Origin: an uncultured Lachnospiraceae bacterium
Lineage (GTDB): Bacteria > Bacillota > Clostridia > Lachnospirales > Lachnospiraceae
Reading direction: 5' to 3'
Assembly: GCA_900554925.1 (NCBI GenBank)
Contig: USJG01000019.1
Span: forward strand, 1 to 25,266
DNA length: 25,266 nt
This document shows, one piece after another, positions 1 to 9,036 of the stretch. A model generated the notes under the pieces. That model did no database searches. It was not told where the DNA came from and saw nothing but the letters and a program-made list of their open reading frames with translations. Numbering within the stretch: the first letter of the stretch is position 1; each line of letters starts with the position of its first letter. The position numbers and the translations under genes are program-made.

Positions 1-649
1 CCTTCGGATGATGCTTCATCAGATTTTCTATAAGACCCGTATAAATATAGAGATAGGTCATCTCCTCCACACCAAACAAAGCCCCGCTGCCAAGAATCCG
101 CAGTACCACATCAATATACTCTTCATTAATTTCTCTGTTGGATCTGTCACTGTCATAGGCAGCCTGCAAATGGTTTACTTCCCCGGTAAACTTTCCGAAA
201 ATATCCGTCAGTGCAGAAGCCGCATAATGAGCGGTTTCCGGATCCTCGTTTTCTACCGCCTTGCGGATCAGGCCCAGACGGTCGCTGACATCTGTTTTCA
301 GCAGATTAATCATTGCTTCTCTTCTGTCCTTTGTGGTGGAAACCGTAAGCACCTCTTCCATAGGGAGCATTTTCATTTCTGTCTCTTTATCTATCCCCAG
401 TTCGAACTCCTTTTTGGTCTTATCCATACTAAGGTTCGCATAATCCACTTCCTGTTTTTTGAATATCATATCCTGCATATAGCTGAAAAAATAACATGCA
501 AGTGCAGTAACGGGACAAAGGATCATAATGATCCCTCTGATAAAAACATAGCTCCTCTTTGTCTTTACATACATGATGATCATGTAGAAAAGGGCTATCA
601 TAAAATTTGTGGTTAAGATCAGCCAGATCGTACTTTCATTATAATTCAT
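1..649 (-). CDS. pelE: PelE-like membrane protein (partial, 3' end outside window)
   Basis: The minus strand is open from an ATG at 649 to the left edge, giving about 216 residues with no stop. The product begins with two hydrophobic segments (about residues 7-27 and 37-55). A soluble, mostly helical stretch follows, rich in Asp, Glu and Lys, with short helical pairs such as ETAHYAASALTDIFG that look like the TPR-type helices of PelE. Its start overlaps the end of the PelD-like gene by 11 bases, so the two are translationally coupled, and pelD-pelE adjacency is the usual order in pel operons. Known role: PelE is an inner-membrane partner of PelD in the Pel synthase complex. Family assignment rests on position, topology and size rather than on a signature motif. 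An unrelated membrane protein in the same slot cannot be excluded. A plus-strand ORF over the same bases is a shadow. Confidence 0.7.
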   Translation of the reverse strand, partial: MNYNESTIWLILTTNFMIALFYMIIMYVKTKRSYVFIRGIIMILCPVTALACYFFSYMQDMIFKKQEVDYANLSMDKTKKEFELGIDKETEMKMLPMEEVLTVSTTKDRREAMINLLKTDVSDRLGLIRKAVENEDPETAHYAASALTDIFGKFTGEVNHLQAAYDSDRSNREINEEYIDVVLRILGSGALFGVEEMTYLYIYTGLIENLMKHHPK

Positions 650-2798
650 CCAACATTACCGCCTTATTCTTAAAACCTTCCCTTGCAAGCTTTCTGACTA
701 CAAACTCTGCATCCTCATAATTTGTGTGGGCAAGAATATAAAGGTAAGAATCTCCTTCCTTCAAATAACCAATTCTGTCACTGTCCCGAAGAAGCGCTCC
801 CAGCTCTGCATTAAGCTGGGCCCTGTCTCTTCCCTGGGCCTCAACCTGAATCAGCGCATACTCTGCTTCCTGCCTTGTCTTTCCCTCCAACTGTTCCACG
901 ACTCTGCGCTCAAAAGCCTCCGGCAGCATAATATTGGTATCCTCGTAATATTCCAGATTTCGTCCTGCCTTTTCGTACTGATAGCCTTTTTCCAGACTAG
1001 AGGTAATAATCTTAACCAGAACCAAAAACAGATTTTTCTTATAAAGATTTAACTCTTCAAATTCCATATTCCAAAGCATAATAATATAAATCAGTCTGCT
1101 GCCTGAAAAGATCGGCGCCGCCATTCTGGGAAGTTCTTCCCCTATGCTGTGATTAATATATACATCCCCCTCTGACAACACTTCCTCCATCTCTTTATAC
1201 TCACTGAGCAGAATCGTTTTCTGCCCTCCGGTTTCTCTGGTGGTAGCGCCAACAAAATGAAAATACTCATCTGTGCCGGCATAATAAATCGACACATCCC
1301 GTACCCCCATGATCCTGCTTACCACCTTGAGCGCCGCCGTCATGATCTTGTCCACCTCCAGCACATCCAGTTCTGAAACCACGTTATATATCTTTCCAAT
1401 ACTGTCGCCATAATTGATGAGCCTGTCTTCAAAGGTTTTCTTGATCTCTACATTGGTCTTGTTAATATCAATGATCCTTGTATATTCCTCCTCCAGCTCC
1501 CGTAGCTGCTCCATCCGCTCCTTTAATTTGATCCGGTTATGCAAAAAGGAATAGGAAATTCCTATGGCGATGATAAAATAAAACAGAAACTGGAGGACAA
1601 ACTCATATTGCGTAAGGATACTGCTTAAGGTTCCTCCCTCGTTAAGCTCCAGATACAAATTTCCCGCTGTGGCCAGCAATACCGCCAGTATGCTTTCTCC
1701 CACTCCTCTCTGAATGGAAATCAGTACAATATATAAAAGCAGAAAATCCACGCAGGCAAAAGCCTGAATCTCACCCTGCAAATAGTACTGTGCCGCAAAG
1801 GCAGCTATAAACACAAGGATATTTTCCAGAAGCTGAATGATCCTTTTCAGTCCCCGCCTTATCTGCGTTCTGACGATCCTTTTTGCTTCCTGTTCGTCTT
1901 CCTGCTTCTTCTGCTTTCTGATGGCTTCGATCTTTTTGCGGTTTTTGCTTAAGAATACCTCTATCCTCTCTAATCCTGTTTTAATATCGATCTTGGGATA
2001 ATATCCAAAATCCCTGCAAAAATCATCGCCTTTTGGTATCTCCATATCGGAAAAGCAGATTTTTCCCGCAGCTTTTGCGCCGCTTTGGGGATAAAGTTCC
2101 TTAATACATGACTCAAAGCCTTCCCCCTCAAGTATTTCTTTTCCTTCTACTGCATAGCAGCTATAAACGGACTTTCCGCCCTCTTCCATAGCTACCCTGT
2201 AAACGGCGTCCGCCAGATCGGACACATAGAGAGGCTCCATTTTCATGGCGGGAAGAGAATAATCGCTCCCCTTTCCTGCCAGAAAGCACTGCTCTGCTAA
2301 AAGATCAAGGGTATCTTCCACACATTTTGAACAGCCATAAACATAAGGAAGCCTTAAAACAGTAATTGAAAATCCCTGCTGCGCATAGGTTTCACAAATT
2401 TTCTCACCGTTTCTTACAAGCCTTCCCCGGTTCCCCTTCTCCATTCCGGCATCCATACAGGACAGATAGCAGACTCTTGGAACCTGATATTCCTTCGCCC
2501 AGCTTAATATATTTACCAGCGAGCTGTTAAAGACCGACGCGCAGTTTTCTTCTTCCCACCTGAAATTCTCATCCCATGCCCCTGTAAAGATAACATAATC
2601 AGGCATAATCCCCTGAAGCACATACTTGACATCTGGGGAATCCTCCTGGAAGGAAAAAGAAATATGCTTTGGCAGCCCGCTTCTCTTTTCCTTTTTCTTA
2701 TTTCCCGTCAAAACATAAACATCACATTTTTCTCTGTGCAGCCTGGCTATCAGATTCCCCATAACCAGCCCATAGCTTCCAACCGCCAGTACCTTCAT
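639..2798 (-). CDS. pelD: PelD-like c-di-GMP receptor with N-terminal SDR/epimerase-like domain
   Basis: 719 residues in three parts. Residues 1 to about 290 form a Rossmann domain of the extended SDR/NAD-epimerase type (GSYGLVMG near the N-terminus, later LRLPYVYG). The usual catalytic YxxxK is not visible: the matching stretch reads RLVRNGEK. Residues about 320-430 contain several membrane helices, as in PelD. After a coiled coil (about 430-460) comes a GAF-like region and a degenerate GGDEF-like end. In that end RDSD (about 671-674) sits five residues before KEGDS, the position of the RxxD I-site relative to GGDEF. Known: PelD binds c-di-GMP through an RxxD site and activates Pel synthesis. 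Inferred: this protein is the c-di-GMP receptor of the operon. The start overlaps the pelG stop by 4 bases, with GAGGAG upstream. It is much longer than the roughly 450-residue Gram-negative PelD because of the SDR part. Confidence 0.85.
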   Translation of the reverse strand: MKVLAVGSYGLVMGNLIARLHREKCDVYVLTGNKKKEKRSGLPKHISFSFQEDSPDVKYVLQGIMPDYVIFTGAWDENFRWEEENCASVFNSSLVNILSWAKEYQVPRVCYLSCMDAGMEKGNRGRLVRNGEKICETYAQQGFSITVLRLPYVYGCSKCVEDTLDLLAEQCFLAGKGSDYSLPAMKMEPLYVSDLADAVYRVAMEEGGKSVYSCYAVEGKEILEGEGFESCIKELYPQSGAKAAGKICFSDMEIPKGDDFCRDFGYYPKIDIKTGLERIEVFLSKNRKKIEAIRKQKKQEDEQEAKRIVRTQIRRGLKRIIQLLENILVFIAAFAAQYYLQGEIQAFACVDFLLLYIVLISIQRGVGESILAVLLATAGNLYLELNEGGTLSSILTQYEFVLQFLFYFIIAIGISYSFLHNRIKLKERMEQLRELEEEYTRIIDINKTNVEIKKTFEDRLINYGDSIGKIYNVVSELDVLEVDKIMTAALKVVSRIMGVRDVSIYYAGTDEYFHFVGATTRETGGQKTILLSEYKEMEEVLSEGDVYINHSIGEELPRMAAPIFSGSRLIYIIMLWNMEFEELNLYKKNLFLVLVKIITSSLEKGYQYEKAGRNLEYYEDTNIMLPEAFERRVVEQLEGKTRQEAEYALIQVEAQGRDRAQLNAELGALLRDSDRIGYLKEGDSYLYILAHTNYEDAEFVVRKLAREGFKNKAVMLDEL

Positions 2799-4285
2799 AG
2801 CTTCTCCTCGGCCTCCCTGTTAAAAGAATAAACTACGACCTTCTCCTGTTCTTTCTTATTTTTTCGCGTTAAACGCTTTTTCTCTTCTATCGCCACAACA
2901 TTTCCCCGGCAATAAATATGCTCATCCAAATGAATCAATTTACTCCTGATACGGAAAAAACAAGTGGTAAATCCAAGGAACGCTCCAAAAAGTACTCCGC
3001 TTCCCGCAAATACCGGCGGAAAATTCACAGCTATATAGCTTCCCGCTGTAGTCCCCGCCATAAAAACAAACCCTACAAGTGCCGCTCCTTTGGCATCATC
3101 CAGATAAAACTGGAAAATCATCATACACTGCACCAGATACAAAATCATGTATGCCAGCGACATTACCGGGTACATGGTAAGGATTCTACCTGTGATACCC
3201 AAATCCGCCGCAAAAGCAATTACCAGCACAAAAATACAGATATTTACGATCATCTGAATCTGTATAATATAAAGAAGCTCTCTGCGCAGCACCTCTATCA
3301 TATTGTTTTTTGCCTTAAGAATATCCTTGCCGGAAGCCCCGATAACGGATTCACAATACAGCTTATAGGCTGTATGAAACTTTGTTTCCACATTCACCAC
3401 AAATATGACCAGAACTGATATATTGCTCAGCATTGCCAGATAAGTTACCACGTCATATACCGGGGCGGAAATAAATACATTTGCCACTGTCACCCGATAG
3501 GGGGAAAAGAACCAGAAAACAAAATTATGGCTGTAAAGTCCCAGTGTATAAAATGCATTGGACGCAAACAGCCTCCAATGCTCCTTAAAGTATTTCAGCA
3601 CCTCTGTATTTTTTCTGTCATGATCTCTGAAATTTCTCCTGAGCCTTGCCATAAGCAGCATTGCAATCAGATTAAAGCTGATCGCCAGCGCGTCCAGTAT
3701 CCCATCCATAACAGAAAAATCCCACCAGAATACTGCCACGCAGGAAAATAAAATCCCTATCAGGAGACTAAACAGGAAACTGTAGGTAATCTTTTTGTAC
3801 TCCTTAAGCAGCGTGATAAAAGTCATATAATAAAAGGTAAATGCCAATCCCAGATAAAACAGCCAGGAAATAAAAACATAATACATCGGAAGCTTCCCGA
3901 TAAAATACATAGCCGCACCAAAGGGAACTCCTGTAAGCAGCGTAAGCAGTGCAAGCAGCAGATTTCCCATATCCAGCGCCGACAAAATACTGTCATACTT
4001 TTCCTGATAAATTTTATCTGCTGTATAACGGGAAAGAATGATATTAATAGGCGAAGAAATGATCAGTGAAAAAACAAAAACGTAAAGGATCGTGGAGGAG
4101 AGCACTTCCCTTTCATAATAGGTAACCCTTGTATAGGGCAGAAGAAAATACATGAGATTTAGCGCCAGGATTACCATGATCGTAGGGCCGATGGTAACCA
4201 CAGTTGCATAAACCCCCGCAAAGACCGTGCTTATGATCCCCTCTTTCTTAAACAGTTTTTTTAATTCAAACCCGATGCCAGCCAT
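2795..4285 (-). CDS. pelG: PelG-like polysaccharide export membrane protein
   Basis: 496 residues, very hydrophobic, with about 12 predicted membrane segments. The N-terminus MAGIGFELKKLF matches the conserved opening of PelG proteins (GIGFxLrkl). The family belongs to the MOP flippase superfamily and is thought to form the membrane channel of the Pel synthase together with PelD and PelE. The C-terminus is a short basic cytoplasmic tail (RKNKKEQEK). The ORF overlaps the end of pelF by 25 bases and the start of pelD by 4 bases, so F-G-D-E are tightly coupled. The start at 4285 is preceded by GGAGAGGG at a rather long spacing. Assignment is firm from length, N-terminal motif and neighbours. Confidence 0.92.
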   Translation of the reverse strand: MAGIGFELKKLFKKEGIISTVFAGVYATVVTIGPTIMVILALNLMYFLLPYTRVTYYEREVLSSTILYVFVFSLIISSPINIILSRYTADKIYQEKYDSILSALDMGNLLLALLTLLTGVPFGAAMYFIGKLPMYYVFISWLFYLGLAFTFYYMTFITLLKEYKKITYSFLFSLLIGILFSCVAVFWWDFSVMDGILDALAISFNLIAMLLMARLRRNFRDHDRKNTEVLKYFKEHWRLFASNAFYTLGLYSHNFVFWFFSPYRVTVANVFISAPVYDVVTYLAMLSNISVLVIFVVNVETKFHTAYKLYCESVIGASGKDILKAKNNMIEVLRRELLYIIQIQMIVNICIFVLVIAFAADLGITGRILTMYPVMSLAYMILYLVQCMMIFQFYLDDAKGAALVGFVFMAGTTAGSYIAVNFPPVFAGSGVLFGAFLGFTTCFFRIRSKLIHLDEHIYCRGNVVAIEEKKRLTRKNKKEQEKVVVYSFNREAEEKL

Positions 4286-5706
4286 TCTTCAAGACCCTCT
4301 CCTACTAAATCATTATAGAGTTTTCTATATTTGCGTATTACTTCTTCATTTTGATAAAATTCCGCAACTCTTAATCTTCCACACTGCCCCATCTGTTCCC
4401 TCATTTTTTTGTTTTTCGCCAGCGTAATCATGGCCTCCGCCGCTTTATCCACATTCATGGTGGGAATAATAAGTCCGCTCCGCCCATAATAATCCCATTC
4501 CGAACCATAAAGCAGCTCCTTGCAGCCTCCTACATCTGTGGCTATGCATGGTTTTCCGGCTGCCATTGCCTCCAGCAGGCAGAGAGGCTGTCCCTCAGAA
4601 ATACTGGTAAGTATGATCATATCCATCCTGCCTAAATAGTCCTTTACCTGAATCCTGCCGGTAAAAATAACATCAGGAATCTGAAAATTTTCTACCAGTT
4701 CCAGACACTCTTCATAATATTTCTCGTTTTCCTCTGTTGGCCCCATCAGATAAAGCTGTAAGGCAGGAATCTCCTCCTTGGCCAGTCTGTAAGCGTTGAT
4801 CATGGTTTTGACGTCTTTGATGGGAACAATACGCAAAACCGCGCCAATATTGATTTTTCCGTCCTCCTCCCTTCCGGGAAGATTTTCCATCTCTTTCAAA
4901 AATACACCGTTGGATATTACTCTGGTTTTTTCAGCAGGGCATCCTATCTCTGTCTGTATCTGTCTTGCTGTCTGAAACAGAGAAATCACCTGGTCTGCGG
5001 CATCATAAATGCACTGTGACAGGGTATAAAAATATCTGATCCACAGATTTTTATAGATTCCCTGAGTCCAGTCTGCCTTAATGATCTCTTCCTCCCGCTC
5101 TCTGGTATAAATTCCATGCTCTGTCAAGATCAAAGGTTTCTCATATAAATATTTGGCCTTACAGGCCATAATCCCCGCATATCCGGTGGAAATAGCATGG
5201 TAACAGTCTGCCTCCTCTATAGGGGTTTTCAGCACCCGGAACAAAGGCAGGTACAGAGAACGGATACTCCACAAAAAATCAGTAAACACGCTGTTGGGAT
5301 ACCTTTCGATATAAAGTTCTCTGGTCAGTTCCATAAAATCCCTGCTCATAAGAAGGTCATTTACGGAATATGGCGTATGTTCAAAAAACCAGAACAGTTC
5401 CTTCCATTGTACCTGATCTCCAAATAAAAGCGAGCGCAGGCTTTCCCTTTCCTCCTTCGAAAGCCTGACCTTCCTTTTTCGTCCGGATATATCCTCATTA
5501 TCACTCAGATAAGCTTCTCTGATCTCGCATATATTTGAGGGAATATCGTACTTGAACTTGCCTCCATCCTCTCTTGTGGGAACCAATGTATATATGACAA
5601 ACTTTTTTTCATATATTCCTTTTGTCAGCATCTGTATCCACCCGGACACGCCTCCCGCTACATAAGGATAACTTCCTTCCGCAAACATTGCTATTTTCAT
5701 TGGCAT
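4261..5706 (-). CDS. pelF: PelF-like GT4 glycosyltransferase
   Basis: 481 residues. The N-terminal half carries the PelF/DUF3492 signature (EGSYPYVAGGVSGW at about 10-23, TEHGIYTRER near 195-205). The C-terminal half is a GT-B fold with the retaining E-x7-E motif EGQPLCLLE. PelF is the cytosolic UDP-sugar-dependent transferase (UDP-GlcNAc/GalNAc type) that polymerises Pel. No signal peptide is present, as expected for a cytosolic enzyme. Two in-frame ATGs (5706 and 5700) lie behind GGAG. The second has better spacing, so the true start may be residue 3. The gene follows the DUF2194-like gene by 15 bases and overlaps pelG. The E-x7-E motif is intact, so it should be active. Confidence 0.93.
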   Translation of the reverse strand: MPMKIAMFAEGSYPYVAGGVSGWIQMLTKGIYEKKFVIYTLVPTREDGGKFKYDIPSNICEIREAYLSDNEDISGRKRKVRLSKEERESLRSLLFGDQVQWKELFWFFEHTPYSVNDLLMSRDFMELTRELYIERYPNSVFTDFLWSIRSLYLPLFRVLKTPIEEADCYHAISTGYAGIMACKAKYLYEKPLILTEHGIYTREREEEIIKADWTQGIYKNLWIRYFYTLSQCIYDAADQVISLFQTARQIQTEIGCPAEKTRVISNGVFLKEMENLPGREEDGKINIGAVLRIVPIKDVKTMINAYRLAKEEIPALQLYLMGPTEENEKYYEECLELVENFQIPDVIFTGRIQVKDYLGRMDMIILTSISEGQPLCLLEAMAAGKPCIATDVGGCKELLYGSEWDYYGRSGLIIPTMNVDKAAEAMITLAKNKKMREQMGQCGRLRVAEFYQNEEVIRKYRKLYNDLVGEGLEEWLASGLN

Positions 5707-5721
5707 GCATCTCCAAACAAC

Positions 5722-7197
5722 TTAATCTAAGGGTATTGTAATCTCCTGATCTCTGATTTCCAGAAGATAAGCATCCTCTCCTGCATACAGAACTTCATAA
5801 CCCTGACCCTCCAAAAGCTTCTTTTCCGTTCTTATCATGCAGTACCAGACATCCACAAAACCCTCTGCGCGAATCTGTATTTCTGTCTCCGTCACGGTAA
5901 ATTCAGGCCTGATCTGTTCATATCTTTTAAAGCGTTCCTGGGCTTCCCTCCAGTTTACACTTTCCAGAAATTGATTGTTTCTATAGACATCATGCATCAT
6001 TTTGGACAGTTCAAGAGAATATGACGCCCACTCAAATTCTGCCTCTGTTTTGCTTCCCATCACTTCTCTCATATCAAGGTAGCTGGTGGCAAGTCCTTCT
6101 CCCGACGCCATGCTCTCCATCTGATAGCGCTTAACATCGCTGTTTGCATGGCCTTCACATACCACCGGCAGTAAGCTGCCTTCTTCTCCCTCCAGAATAA
6201 TTCCGCTGCTTCGCTGCATCTGAAGCTGCATATCATAAAAATCCTCTGTTTTATCTGCCACATGAGTTCTTCCTGAAAGTATCAGCTGTTCCGAATGGCC
6301 GATCTTATCCATGGCAGGCCAGATAATATCCCTGATATACATAACCGGAGTTCTGCTGTACAGATTGAATATAATTTCCTGATCCGCATGGTCATAATCT
6401 GGGAAATAATCTAAAAGCACCGCGCTGCTGTTGACTACCGGGTATAAAAAAACCTCCTCCATGTCAGACAGAACGCCTGCAAATATGCCGATCCCTGTTT
6501 CCTCCAAAAACAAAGGGCTGTTGGAAGCATAAATTTTTCCATTTTCCCACTGTTTTTTCCATAGTAATGGAATCAGCAGATTCTGTTTTTTGTTTTCTTC
6601 ACTTTTTTCCTGAATCAGCCTTGTACAGGAGGCGTCAAGGGTAATATCCCTGACCGTCATGGGAAGCTGGTCGTAATAGACCATCCCCTGGACAAGAAGA
6701 CCCTCAAAAACCATCATTCCGTCAATTTCAGTCTCTCCCCTGCTTTCCTGTACCCCCAGCTGTTCCTCATATTCCGGATTTTCTCCCGAAAGGAATGGAA
6801 AAAAAACATACTTGCCCTCTTCCCCTGCCAGCTTTAAAAGCTCCTGCGCTTCATCTGCCAATCCGGGATCCTGTGCAGTGACAATAAACACTCTGGCAGC
6901 TTTTCTCTGTGCTTCATCAAGCTCTTCGATCGTACCCCTTAAAAGATAATCCTTCTTCAATTTGTCCAGCATCTGCATCATCCGGCTGGCAGCTTCACTT
7001 TCTGCTTCTTCTCCGTACAAAACCACAAATTCAGCTGTTTGAAGCTGTTCCTTTTCCTGTGCCGCCTGCCATTCGATTTCAGGCAGAGAATGATCCGTTC
7101 CATAATCAAGCACAAGATTTCCCGAAAAAACAAGATAGAAAATCAAAATACCAAAAAAGCCGGCTATGACAGCCACATAATCTGATACCTTTAACAT
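5722..7197 (-). CDS. Membrane-anchored DUF2194 / PelA-deacetylase-like protein
   Basis: 491 residues with one N-terminal membrane anchor (about residues 8-30), then an extracytoplasmic, strongly acidic domain. Residues about 50-200 read like an alternating alpha/beta domain (EFVVLYGEE, RVFIVTAQDP, GKYVFFPFL). Residues about 250-400 contain LYPVVNSSAVLLDYFPDYDHAD. Position immediately before pelF is that of the PelA-DA/DUF2194 gene of Gram-positive pel clusters, so a role in modifying or guiding the secreted polymer is likely. I do not see a clear CE4 set (TFDDG, HSxxH), so deacetylase activity is not supported by the sequence alone. There is no hydrolase domain. It is 27 bases after the GT2 gene and ends 15 bases before pelF, so it belongs to the operon. 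Confidence 0.6.
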   Translation of the reverse strand: MLKVSDYVAVIAGFFGILIFYLVFSGNLVLDYGTDHSLPEIEWQAAQEKEQLQTAEFVVLYGEEAESEAASRMMQMLDKLKKDYLLRGTIEELDEAQRKAARVFIVTAQDPGLADEAQELLKLAGEEGKYVFFPFLSGENPEYEEQLGVQESRGETEIDGMMVFEGLLVQGMVYYDQLPMTVRDITLDASCTRLIQEKSEENKKQNLLIPLLWKKQWENGKIYASNSPLFLEETGIGIFAGVLSDMEEVFLYPVVNSSAVLLDYFPDYDHADQEIIFNLYSRTPVMYIRDIIWPAMDKIGHSEQLILSGRTHVADKTEDFYDMQLQMQRSSGIILEGEEGSLLPVVCEGHANSDVKRYQMESMASGEGLATSYLDMREVMGSKTEAEFEWASYSLELSKMMHDVYRNNQFLESVNWREAQERFKRYEQIRPEFTVTETEIQIRAEGFVDVWYCMIRTEKKLLEGQGYEVLYAGEDAYLLEIRDQEITIPLD

Positions 7198-7224
7198 CTT
7201 TATACCTGTACCTTTTCCTCCCCA

Positions 7225-8130
7225 TTAATTGGGATATATGTAATGTTTTTCATATTCCTGCTTACGTATTCTGCTGATCTGGTCCGATAAAATTCCAAAG
7301 CAAATAAGCTGAAATCCGAAGATGATCAAAATAGATGCCAGAATTGGAATCCCGTTTGACCACTGCACCGCACGTATCACTCCGTATATCCCACCTGCCG
7401 CACACATAGCCAGACCCAATTTGCCAAAAATGCGCATTGGCTGGAACAATATAATCACCTGAAAAATAAGGGCAATTGTGCGAAAACCGTCCCGTATCTG
7501 CTTTACCGAGCTTTTTCCTTCTCTCTTTCTGACGGTAATGCTTACCTCTCCCCCCTTATAATCTCTCTCAAGCATAAGCAGCGTGGTTACTGTGGAGGCT
7601 CCAAAGGTATCGGGAAGCATGGATAAATAGGAGGCAATAACAGATTTCCGAAACCCCCTCATACCAGAATTAAAGTCCCTTAGTTCTTCTTTGGTAATAA
7701 AGCACAGAATACTTTTAAGTACCTTTTTCCCCAACTGCCTGTTTTTTTCTTCATAAGAATTACTGTCTCTTATTCCAATGCAGTAATCCAAATCCTCCTC
7801 CTGCATTTTCGTGATTACTTTTAATAAATCCTCGGGTCTGTGCTGCCCGTCCGCGTCATACCAGACAACAAATTCTCCAGACGCCTCTCTGATCCCTGTT
7901 TTGACTGCTGAGCCATATCCTTTATTCTTGCGGTGGTTGATAAGCCGCACGGAAGGAAAACGGCTTACTATCGCTGCTGTGTTATCACTGCTCCCGTCAT
8001 TTACAACAATTACCTCTATGCTGCCTGTATTCCACTTTTCCATTGCATCAAGCAACTCCTTCAGCACCTTTTCGATTGCTGCTTCTTCATTATAGGCCGG
8101 TATGATTACAGATACGTTAGATTTTTCCAT
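7225..8130 (-). CDS. GT2 family glycosyltransferase, DPM1/GtrB-like, with C-terminal membrane helices
   Basis: 301 residues. The N-terminal GT-A domain shows SVIIPAYNEE (about 7-16), the nucleotide-binding VVNDGSSDN with Asp near 45, and the metal-binding YDADGQH with DAD at about 92-94. Two hydrophobic segments follow after about residue 230, with a basic tail. This layout is that of polyprenyl-phosphate glycosyltransferases (dolichol-phosphate-mannose-synthase-like, GtrB/ArnC group), which load a sugar on undecaprenyl phosphate. The real donor sugar cannot be read from sequence. Start 8130 has GGGAGG upstream and overlaps the GT8 gene end by 14 bases. Within a Pel-type operon it hints at a lipid-linked sugar used for decoration of the polymer, which is inference. 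Confidence 0.85.
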   Translation of the reverse strand: MEKSNVSVIIPAYNEEAAIEKVLKELLDAMEKWNTGSIEVIVVNDGSSDNTAAIVSRFPSVRLINHRKNKGYGSAVKTGIREASGEFVVWYDADGQHRPEDLLKVITKMQEEDLDYCIGIRDSNSYEEKNRQLGKKVLKSILCFITKEELRDFNSGMRGFRKSVIASYLSMLPDTFGASTVTTLLMLERDYKGGEVSITVRKREGKSSVKQIRDGFRTIALIFQVIILFQPMRIFGKLGLAMCAAGGIYGVIRAVQWSNGIPILASILIIFGFQLICFGILSDQISRIRKQEYEKHYIYPN

Positions 8131-9019
8131 TGCTTTTTCCTCCCGCTTTTCGAACTACAACCATAGATAAATGTTTCATAACTGCTAAATGACGCCTTTT
8201 CCATTCCTTCCGGGTATCAGGGTCCGGATATTTTTTCAGATACCGCCGATACTCTTTTCCAAACTTTCCATAATAATCCGGGTGCCAGGGCTTTGACTGG
8301 CCCATATAATGTACGATCACAGGATATTTCCTTTCTTTCAGGAAGCCCCCTGCTATGTACCTTAGCATTTCCTTTACGCTCCCGTAACCGCTGTTATAGT
8401 TGAAGCATCTCTCCAGCACCTTGATCTTCCCCCGGAACATAAGATTGATCAGATCCTGATCCGGATATTGGAGAAATTCCTTCTTTTCCTCCGCAATGCG
8501 GTAAAGATCTTCCTCCCGGAAAGTATCTCTGAGTCTGTCAAGGTCTATCAGAAGCACTCCCGAATTAATATACTTTTCTTCTTCCTCAAATCCCAGCTCC
8601 CTCTTATGCTCCAAGAGCAATGTTTTTACTGCAAAATCCTCTATCCCTGCAAGCACATTTCCCTCAAGGTCTGTTTCATACATATTTTCAAGGGAACCCC
8701 GGATCAGTATATCCGGGTCTAAATAAAGGATCCTCTTTTCCTCCGGAAGCTTTCTGCCTGCAAATAACCTGTAATACATTTCCCTGGTAAAATATCGCAG
8801 CACCGGCAAGTCTGAAAGTATATCCTCCTCCATCCTGACCGGGAAAAACCGGCTCCCATGCTCTTTTACCAGGGCCGCTAGCTCCTCTAACTCTGTGCTT
8901 TTTACATTGCTATGCAGCAGATAAATTTTATTTTGATTTTTGTGATATGTGAAAAAGGAGGTTAACATAACTTTTAAAGGTCTTATGTAATTGCTGTCCA
9001 CTGTTACCAGAATATTCAT
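8117..9019 (-). CDS. GT8 family glycosyltransferase (LgtC-like)
   Basis: 300 residues. It has the GT8 layout: MNILVTVDSNY at the N-terminus, the DxD metal site in LYLDPDIL (Asp101 and Asp103), YINSGVLLID in the middle, and the C-terminal HYMGQSKPWH with the His/Gly/Lys set that contacts UDP in LgtC-type galactosyl/glucosyltransferases. A basic C-terminal stretch (RRYLKKYPDPDTRKEWKRRH) is suited to membrane association. GGGAGG lies just before the ATG at 9019. It is 17 bases after the GT4 gene and overlaps the GT2 gene. All catalytic features are intact. It probably adds an alpha-linked hexose to a product of this operon; the acceptor is unknown. Confidence 0.9.
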   Translation of the reverse strand: MNILVTVDSNYIRPLKVMLTSFFTYHKNQNKIYLLHSNVKSTELEELAALVKEHGSRFFPVRMEEDILSDLPVLRYFTREMYYRLFAGRKLPEEKRILYLDPDILIRGSLENMYETDLEGNVLAGIEDFAVKTLLLEHKRELGFEEEEKYINSGVLLIDLDRLRDTFREEDLYRIAEEKKEFLQYPDQDLINLMFRGKIKVLERCFNYNSGYGSVKEMLRYIAGGFLKERKYPVIVHYMGQSKPWHPDYYGKFGKEYRRYLKKYPDPDTRKEWKRRHLAVMKHLSMVVVRKAGGKSNGKI

Positions 9020-9036
9020 ATATCCTCCCTTTCCGT

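Noticed and set aside
8..616. Plus-strand 202-codon ORF at the left edge
   Set aside because: It is the shadow of the PelE-like gene on the minus strand, which fits the operon, has membrane helices and overlaps pelD. The plus-strand product has no ribosome site and no family features.
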